In this document: piece by piece, positions 58,775 through 64,000 of the stretch
Layout: each line of letters begins with the position of its first letter
Position numbering within the stretch: the stretch's first letter is position 1
Origin: Methylophilus sp. 42
GTDB lineage: Bacteria > Pseudomonadota > Gammaproteobacteria > Burkholderiales > Methylophilaceae
DNA: 64,000 nt
NCBI RefSeq assembly: GCF_000384155.1
Contig: NZ_KB913031.1
Span: forward strand, 496,001 to 560,000
Direction of reading: 5' to 3'
Translations under genes and position numbers: made by a program
Notes under the pieces: generated by a model
The model's database searches: none
What the model saw: the letters and a program-made list of their open reading frames with translations, nothing else
What the model was told of the DNA's origin: nothing

Positions 58775-58775
58775 G

Positions 58776-59930
58776 CTATTGCGGGATTTTACTCGGTAGT
58801 GGGCGCTTACCTACGACCAATGCAATATTCACTTTCTTGCCGGCGCGTATGATGGATAAGGTGGCTTTTTCGCGTGGCTTGAGCATGGCAATAATATTCA
58901 GCATGGACTGACTGTCTGCCACAGGCTTATCATCAATACCCACCAGAATATCGCCAGGACGCAATCCGGCACGATCAGCCGGGCTATCCAGCAACACGCC
59001 TGCAATCAGTGAGCCGTTAGCCGTTTTCAGGTTAAATGACTCTGCCAGCTCAGGGGTGATGTCTTGGGCTTCAATCCCGATCCAGCCACGTGTGACCGTG
59101 CCGCTGGAGCTGATTTGTTCCATGACCTGTTTGGCAATACTGACCGGAATGGCAAAGCCGATGCCCATGCTGCCGCCGTTGCGCGAATAAATCGCACTGT
59201 TGATGCCAATCAGGCTGCCGTTGACGTCTATGAGCGCGCCGCCAGAGTTGCCCGGGTTAATCGAGGCGTCCGTCTGGATAAAGTTTTCAAAGGTATTAAT
59301 ACCCAAATGGTTGCGGCCCAGTGCGCTGATAATGCCTTGGGTCACGGTCTGGCCGACGCCGAACGGGTTGCCAATGGCCAGCACGACATCGCCGACTTTC
59401 ATTTGGTCGCTATTGCTAAAGGTAATCGCTGGCAGATTTTTGCGGTCAATTTTTAGCACCGCCAGGTCTGTGTCCGGGTCGGTGCCAACCACGGTAGCGG
59501 ACGATTTGCTGCCATCACTTAGGGCTACTTCAATCTGGTCGGCCGAGCTGATGACGTGGTTGTTGGTCAGGATCAGGCCGTCAGCGCTGACAATCACGCC
59601 GCTACCCAGGCTGTTTTCTGGCTGCTCGTCCTCTTCTTCCATTTCGTCACCGAAAAAGTGACGGAACAGCGGGTCATTTTTTAAGGCATGGTGAGGATCC
59701 TGGCTAATACGCGCGGTGGTGAATATATTGACCACCGAGGGCATGGCTTTACTGACCGCTGTACGGTAGCCGTTTTTTGCAATGGCAGCGGTAGTGTTGC
59801 TGGCGGCTTGTTTGGTGACTGCTGGTTGGCTGGGTTGTGTTAATACGCCGGGATAAAATAACTTCAAGACAAACAAAATGCCCAGACAAACGGTGACGGC
59901 TTGTGAGAAGATAGACCAGAGATGTCGCAT
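58776..59930 (-). CDS. trypsin-like serine protease of the DegS/DegQ family
   Basis: A 384-residue protein with an N-terminal membrane helix (about 9-27), the protease domain with His in TNNHVIS, Asp in TDLAVLKI and Ser in GNSGGALID, and a single PDZ domain (GWIGIEAQDITPEL, ADRAGLRPGDILVGID). One PDZ and no cleaved signal is like DegS, which starts the sigma-E response. ATG 59930 is preferred to one 10 codons earlier. Confidence 0.92.
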   Translation of the reverse strand: MRHLWSIFSQAVTVCLGILFVLKLFYPGVLTQPSQPAVTKQAASNTTAAIAKNGYRTAVSKAMPSVVNIFTTARISQDPHHALKNDPLFRHFFGDEMEEEDEQPENSLGSGVIVSADGLILTNNHVISSADQIEVALSDGSKSSATVVGTDPDTDLAVLKIDRKNLPAITFSNSDQMKVGDVVLAIGNPFGVGQTVTQGIISALGRNHLGINTFENFIQTDASINPGNSGGALIDVNGSLIGINSAIYSRNGGSMGIGFAIPVSIAKQVMEQISSSGTVTRGWIGIEAQDITPELAESFNLKTANGSLIAGVLLDSPADRAGLRPGDILVGIDDKPVADSQSMLNIIAMLKPREKATLSIIRAGKKVNIALVVGKRPLPSKIPQ

Positions 59931-59986
59931 AATTGCAAAAGTAAGTGAATGTCTTAACAAATGCCTAGTATATATGAGAGTCAGAG

Positions 59987-60733
59987 ATGGAATTGAATCT
60001 TCTTGTCACTGAGTTAGCCAATTTTTTACAAGTTGGCAAATTTCAAGATTATTGCCCAAATGGTTTACAGGTAGAAGGTCGACCGCAAGTCAGGCGTATT
60101 GTCAGTGGCGTGACGGCTAGCCAGGCCTTGATTGAGGCGGCGATTGCGGCAGATGCCGATGCGATTCTGGTACACCATGGATACTTTTGGCGTGGTGAGG
60201 CTGCGGAGGTGACAGGCCTGAAGCGTCAGCGCTTAAAACGCCTGCTGACACATGATCTGAGTCTGTTGGCCTATCATTTGCCGCTGGATGCGCATGCTGA
60301 GGTAGGTAATAACGTGCAACTGGGCAAGGTGTTCGAGTGGTCAATCACACGTTATCTTGATGATAAAAACATGTTGCCAGTGGCTGAGTTGCCACAAGCC
60401 ATGACGCTCGTGCAGCTGGGTGAGTATGTGAGCACTTGCCTGGGGCGACAGGCGCAGTTGCTGGGCGATCCGCAAAAACAGGTGCGAACAGTGGCCTGGT
60501 GTACGGGGGCGGCGCAATCCTATATCCAGCAGGTGGTGAATGCCGGCGTGGACGTGTTTATCAGTGGTGAGGTCTCGGAGCAAACCTGGCACACCGTGTG
60601 CGAAACTGATACGGCTTACATTAGTGCTGGCCATCACGCCACTGAGCGCTATGGCGTGCAGGCCCTGGGGCAATGGATCGCCGAAAAGTATGGCATTGAG
60701 CACATTTATGTTGAGCTGGATAACCCGGTTTAG
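59987..60733 (+). CDS. Nif3-like dinuclear metal-centre protein (YbgI/DUF34)
   Basis: A 248-residue protein with the paired metal-binding blocks VHHGYFWRGE, LPLDAHAEVGNN and TGAAQSYI, ISAGHHATERYGVQAL. The YbgI fold is linked to hydrolysis of GTP-type or cyclic substrates but function is uncertain. Divergent from the protease and upstream of the petABC promoter. Confidence 0.92.
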   Translation: MELNLLVTELANFLQVGKFQDYCPNGLQVEGRPQVRRIVSGVTASQALIEAAIAADADAILVHHGYFWRGEAAEVTGLKRQRLKRLLTHDLSLLAYHLPLDAHAEVGNNVQLGKVFEWSITRYLDDKNMLPVAELPQAMTLVQLGEYVSTCLGRQAQLLGDPQKQVRTVAWCTGAAQSYIQQVVNAGVDVFISGEVSEQTWHTVCETDTAYISAGHHATERYGVQALGQWIAEKYGIEHIYVELDNPV

Positions 60734-60747
60734 TTGATTAATATCAA
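60734..60747. promoter_or_regulatory. perfect FNR/ANR-type box upstream of petABC
   Basis: TTGAT-TAAT-ATCAA matches the FNR/ANR half-sites with a 4-bp spacer. Its centre (60740.5) lies at about -60.5 from the predicted start at 60801, the class I activation position. It begins right after the stop of the Nif3-like gene. Confidence 0.65.
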
Positions 60748-60765
60748 TGACTTATTGAATTAAAT

Positions 60766-60794
60766 TTGGCTTGTTTCTGCGAAAAATGTATAAT
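60766..60794 (+). promoter_or_regulatory. sigma-70 promoter of petABC
   Basis: TTGGCT (60766-60771), 17-nt spacer, TATAAT (60789-60794). Predicted start 60801; a ~49-nt leader ends in AGGAAG before the petA ATG. Confidence 0.75.
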
Positions 60795-60849
60795 CGCGAC
60801 TCAAGTTTTGATCACACTGTTGCCCCAAAAGGGTAGATTAAGGAAGCCA

Positions 60850-61470
60850 ATGTCAGAAAACAAAATTGACAACAACTGTTTGTCGTTTTGCCAGCCATCT
60901 GAGGTGGATTTGCAAAAACGCGACTTCTTGGTGAAAGCCACGGCGGCTACAGGCGCTGTGGGTGTTGCTGCTGTTGCGGTGCCGTTTGTCGGCAGCATGT
61001 TGCCGAGTGAGCGCGCCAAAGCGGCCGGTGCACCTGTGGAGGTGGATATCAGCAAGCTGAAGCCAGGTGAGAAAATGACGGCCGAGTGGCGCGGTCAGCC
61101 AGTATGGATTGTGCGCCGTACACCAGAAATGCTGGCCAAACTGGTTAAGCATGACGATCAGTTGTCTGATCCTAACCTGGAAGTACCACAACAGCCTGAA
61201 TACTGTAAAAACAAAGATCGTTCAATTAAGCCTGAATACGCTGTGATGTTGGGTACATGCACGCATTTGGGTTGCTCGCCAAACGATAACTTTGTAGAGA
61301 CGGCGGAGTGGCCAGGTGGTTTTGTCTGTCCATGTCACGGCTCTAAATTCGACTTGTCCGGTCGTGTGTTCAAAGGTTCACCAGCACCCAAAAATCTGTT
61401 GATCCCACCACACCAGTACCTGACAGACACCACATTGCTGATTGGTGAAGATAAAAAGGCGGAGGCTTAA
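60850..61470 (+). CDS. petA: ubiquinol-cytochrome c reductase Rieske subunit
   Basis: A 206-residue protein from ATG 60850 (an in-frame start at 60766 is inside the -35). A Tat-type anchor follows [23 protein letters not shown]. The [2Fe-2S] ligands are in CTHLGC and [13 protein letters not shown]. Anchored in the membrane after Tat export (tatABC are 3 kb upstream). First of petABC. Confidence 0.97.
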   Translation: MSENKIDNNCLSFCQPSEVDLQKRDFLVKATAATGAVGVAAVAVPFVGSMLPSERAKAAGAPVEVDISKLKPGEKMTAEWRGQPVWIVRRTPEMLAKLVKHDDQLSDPNLEVPQQPEYCKNKDRSIKPEYAVMLGTCTHLGCSPNDNFVETAEWPGGFVCPCHGSKFDLSGRVFKGSPAPKNLLIPPHQYLTDTTLLIGEDKKAEA

Positions 61471-61475
61471 ATATC

Positions 61476-62762
61476 ATGGCAAATAATAATAAAACGATTG
61501 CCGCTGGCGTGCTGGATTGGGTAGATGCCCGTTTCCCGCTGACCAGTACTATCAAGGGACATCTGACCGAGTATTACGCGCCAAAAAATTTCAACTTCTG
61601 GTATTTTTTTGGTTCTTTGGCTTTATTGGTGCTGGTACTGCAAATCGTTACCGGTATCTTTTTGACCATGAACTACAAGCCGGATGCTGAATTGGCATTT
61701 GCTTCAGTGGAATACATCATGCGCGATGTGTTCGGTGGCAACATTATTCGCTATATGCACTCTACCGGCGCTTCCATGTTCTTTGTGGTGGTTTACCTGC
61801 ACATGTTCCGTGGCATTATTTACGGCTCATACAGAACGCCACGTGAACTGATCTGGTTGTTTGGTGTGGGTATTTTCCTGGTGTTGATGGGTGAGGCGTT
61901 CTTCGGCTACCTGCTGCCATGGGGTCAAATGTCCTACTGGGGTGCGCAGGTGATTGTGAACCTGTTCTCTACCGTGCCATTCATCGGTCCTGACTTGTCC
62001 GAGTGGTTGCGTGGTGACTATCTGGTGTCTGATGCAACCTTGAACCGCTTCTTTGCTTTCCACGTGATTGCCTTGCCGTTAGTGCTGTTGGGCCTGGTCG
62101 CTGTGCATATCGTCGCTTTGCACGAGGTTGGCTCTAATAACCCTGATGGCGTTGAAATCAAAAAGCATAAAGATAAGGCAACCGGTATTCCACTGGATGG
62201 CATTCCTTTCCATCCTTACTACTCGGTAAAAGACCTGGTAGGTGTGGTCGCGTTCCTGATGGTGTTCTTTGCCATCGTGTTCTTTATGCCGGAGATGGGT
62301 GGTTACTTCCTTGAAGCCAACAACTTTGTGCCGGCTGATCCGCTGAAAACGCCGGCACACATTGCACCGGTATGGTACTTCACGCCTTATTACTCCATCT
62401 TGCGCGCCGTGCCGCCAATCGGTATTTCGCAATTCCCCGGAGTAGTGGCGATGGGCTTGTCAGTTGTTGCATTTGCCTTCCTGCCCTGGTTGGACAGAAG
62501 CCCGGTGAAGTCGATTCGCTACCGTGGCAAATTGTACAAGCGCTGGTTGACCGCCTTTGTTATCAGCTTTGTCATTCTGGGCTATCTGGGTACGGTTCCG
62601 GGCGATGTCTGGGGTCAGTTCGGGCCATGGCTGGGGGGCGCAGACCGTGCGACTGTGGTTGCCCGCATTTGTATGGCGATTTACTTTGCATATTTTGTAT
62701 TAATGCCTTGGTACACCAAAAAAGATCAAACCAAGCCTGTGCCAGAAAGGGTGACATACTAA
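61476..62762 (+). CDS. petB: cytochrome b of the bc1 complex
   Basis: A 428-residue full-length cytochrome b, eight helices. HSTGASMFFVVVYLHMFRG gives two heme His residues, GYLLPWGQMSYWGAQVI and the Qo motif FFMPEMGGYFLEANNFVPADPLKTPAHIAPVWYF (short parts quoted) with PVWY-type PEWY variant. The motif reads PVWY, where most mitochondria have PEWY. Overlaps petC by one base. Confidence 0.95.
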   Translation: MANNNKTIAAGVLDWVDARFPLTSTIKGHLTEYYAPKNFNFWYFFGSLALLVLVLQIVTGIFLTMNYKPDAELAFASVEYIMRDVFGGNIIRYMHSTGASMFFVVVYLHMFRGIIYGSYRTPRELIWLFGVGIFLVLMGEAFFGYLLPWGQMSYWGAQVIVNLFSTVPFIGPDLSEWLRGDYLVSDATLNRFFAFHVIALPLVLLGLVAVHIVALHEVGSNNPDGVEIKKHKDKATGIPLDGIPFHPYYSVKDLVGVVAFLMVFFAIVFFMPEMGGYFLEANNFVPADPLKTPAHIAPVWYFTPYYSILRAVPPIGISQFPGVVAMGLSVVAFAFLPWLDRSPVKSIRYRGKLYKRWLTAFVISFVILGYLGTVPGDVWGQFGPWLGGADRATVVARICMAIYFAYFVLMPWYTKKDQTKPVPERVTY

Positions 62763-63472
62763 TGATGAAGAAAATGTTTTTGCAGGCTTTTGCTAGCCTG
62801 ACACTGCTGGTTTCTGGCGTGGCATTGGCCAATGAAGTGCACATTGATGTCAAGGCACCAATCAAGATGACGGATAAAGCGTCATTGCAGCGCGGCGCCA
62901 AGATTTTTGTCAATTACTGCTTGAATTGCCATAGTGCCAATTACATGCGCTACAACCGTTTGCAGGATATCGGCCTCACCGACAAACAGATCAAGGAAAA
63001 CTTGCTGTTTGCCGGTGAAAAGGTTGGTGAGACCATGCGCGTCAGCATGAATCCTAAAGATGCCAAGAAATGGTTCGGTGCTGCACCGCCTGACTTGAGC
63101 GTTGAAGTGCGCGCGAGAGGCGCGGACTGGGTGTATGCCTATCTGCGTAGCTTCTACAAGGATGACACACGTCCAACCGGCTGGAATAACCAGGTGTTTG
63201 ACAAAGTGGCAATGCCGCACGTGTTGTATGAGTTGCAGGGTGTGCAAGTGCTGGATCATGAAACACACACGCTGAAGCTGGAAAAAGCAGGCAAGCTGAG
63301 TCCTGAGGAGTACGACCAGTTTGCGGGTGATTTGACCAACTTCCTGGCATTTATGGCTGAGCCAGCCAAACAATCCCGCTACTGGATTGGCGTGCTGGTG
63401 TTGCTGTTCCTGTCTGTATTGTTCGTCTTGGTGAAGAAAATCAAAACCGAATACTGGAAAGATATTCGCTAA
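62762..63472 (+). CDS. petC: cytochrome c1 of the bc1 complex
   Basis: A 236-residue protein with signal peptide (MMKKMFLQAFASLTLLVSGVALA), heme site CLNCH, Met ligand region, and a C-terminal membrane anchor (WIGVLVLLFLSVLFVLVKK). TAATG start shared with the petB stop. Heme is attached by the ResB/CcsA system. Confidence 0.95.
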   Translation: MMKKMFLQAFASLTLLVSGVALANEVHIDVKAPIKMTDKASLQRGAKIFVNYCLNCHSANYMRYNRLQDIGLTDKQIKENLLFAGEKVGETMRVSMNPKDAKKWFGAAPPDLSVEVRARGADWVYAYLRSFYKDDTRPTGWNNQVFDKVAMPHVLYELQGVQVLDHETHTLKLEKAGKLSPEEYDQFAGDLTNFLAFMAEPAKQSRYWIGVLVLLFLSVLFVLVKKIKTEYWKDIR

Positions 63473-63487
63473 TTGCAAACCAAGTCC

Positions 63488-63521
63488 GACACCAAGGCGT
63501 GAGGCCTTGGTGTCTTTTTTT
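63488..63521 (+). terminator. terminator after petC
   Basis: GACACCAAGGC-GTGAG-GCCTTGGTGTC, 11-bp stem and T-run. Confidence 0.95.
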
Positions 63522-63537
63522 ATAGGGAAAATAAATT

Positions 63538-64000
63538 ATGATGAGATTGTATTCGGGTACTGTCGATCCTTACAGTCACCGTTGCCGTATCGTATTGTTC
63601 GAAAAAGGCATGGATTTTGAAGTCATTGATGTTGACCTGACCAACAAAACCGAAGATTTGGCCATTTTGAATCCATATGGCGAAGTGCCGGTGTTGGTTG
63701 AGCGCGACCTCGTGTTGTCGGAAGCCAATATCATCAATGAGTATATTGATGAGCGCTTTCCACATCCGCAGTTAATGCCTGCGGATCCTGTGATGCGTGC
63801 GCGTGCGCGACTGTTCCTGTACAACTTTGAAAAAGACTTGTTCAGCCATATCAAGGATATTGAATCCAGTAATGAAGAGACGGCAGACAAGGCACGTAAA
63901 GTGGTGCGTGATAACCTGACGCAATTGGTGCCAATTTTTGGCAAGCAAAGTTACCTGATGGGGGATGAGTACTCCATGCTTGACGTTGCCATCACGCCAT
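63538..64000 (+). CDS. sspA: stringent starvation protein A (cut by window edge)
   Basis: The first 154 codons are present. MMRLYSGTVDPYSHRCRIVLFEKG and FEVIDVDLTNKTEDLAILNP are the GST-like N-domain of SspA, followed by the helical C-domain beginning MRARARLFLYNFEKDLF. SspA binds RNA polymerase in stationary phase. petABC-sspA(B) is a common betaproteobacterial order. The C-terminus is outside the window. Confidence 0.9.
   Translation, partial: MMRLYSGTVDPYSHRCRIVLFEKGMDFEVIDVDLTNKTEDLAILNPYGEVPVLVERDLVLSEANIINEYIDERFPHPQLMPADPVMRARARLFLYNFEKDLFSHIKDIESSNEETADKARKVVRDNLTQLVPIFGKQSYLMGDEYSMLDVAITP

Overview
The window reads as the chromosome of a methylotrophic betaproteobacterium, most likely family Methylophilaceae (Methylophilus, Methylovorus, Methylobacillus or Methylotenera type). 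The pointers are a ribulose-monophosphate-cycle hexulose-6-phosphate synthase, a formaldehyde-activating-enzyme homologue, System II cytochrome c maturation (ResB/CcsA), a short-form HisG, and gene orders that I know from betaproteobacteria (def-fmt-htpX-rsmB-ntrYX; mlaFEDCB-ABC-bolA-grxD-murA-his). Almost everything is housekeeping; genes are dense, in long operons, and I see no rRNA, tRNA, CRISPR array, prophage or intact insertion sequence.

Layout. 1-9.3 kb: dprA (cut by the window edge) and a secreted LysM protein face away from def-fmt-htpX-rsmB-DUF4390-ntrY-ntrX. 9.3-15.5 kb: DoxX, a GNAT acetyltransferase, a Fae homologue, an RDD protein, the LPS export permeases lptGF, then pepA-holC. 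15.5-23.7 kb: a Gln-rich coiled-coil protein, exonuclease III, a CynX-type transporter, a 1238-residue periplasmic-binding/PAS/GAF/GGDEF/EAL protein, a hotdog thioesterase-like protein and Fe superoxide dismutase. 23.9-32.8 kb: xerC-DUF484-dapF facing metK, then an HD-GYP phosphodiesterase, topA and ttcA. 32.9-42.1 kb: a cysteine-cluster protein, pteridine reductase, MidA-type methyltransferase, a ~550-bp noncoding element with long inverted ends, trmB, engB, cytochrome c4, resB-ccsA and an orphan prepilin. 42.2-60.7 kb: one long rightward block of mlaFEDCB, an ABC exporter, bolA, grxD, murA and the histidine genes (hisGDC, then hps, then hisBHAFIE), hinT and tatABC, ended by a convergent DegS/DegQ protease; then a Nif3-family gene. 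60.8-64 kb: petABC (cytochrome bc1) and the start of sspA.

How the genes fit together. The methylotrophic part is small: Hps fixes formaldehyde into hexulose phosphate and the Fae homologue may bind or sense formaldehyde. The respiratory part is linked: TatABC exports the folded Rieske protein (PetA), ResB/CcsA attach heme to cytochrome c4 and c1 (PetC), and a perfect FNR-type box sits at about -60.5 of the predicted petABC promoter. The envelope part includes LptFG, MlaFEDCB, MurA, LysM, HtpX and DegS/DegQ-like quality control. Two c-di-GMP proteins (GGDEF/EAL and HD-GYP) lie about 5 kb apart.

Most unusual points: Hps carries a predicted transmembrane segment and an Ala/Pro/Glu repeat tail and lies inside the his cluster with its own promoter and terminator; NtrX has lost the Walker A and GAFTGA signatures; the Fae homologue lacks the catalytic histidine; the noncoding element at 35.22-35.77 kb has hairpin-forming terminal inverted repeats; three genes place a TATAAT box 6-8 nt before their ATG, suggesting leaderless mRNAs.
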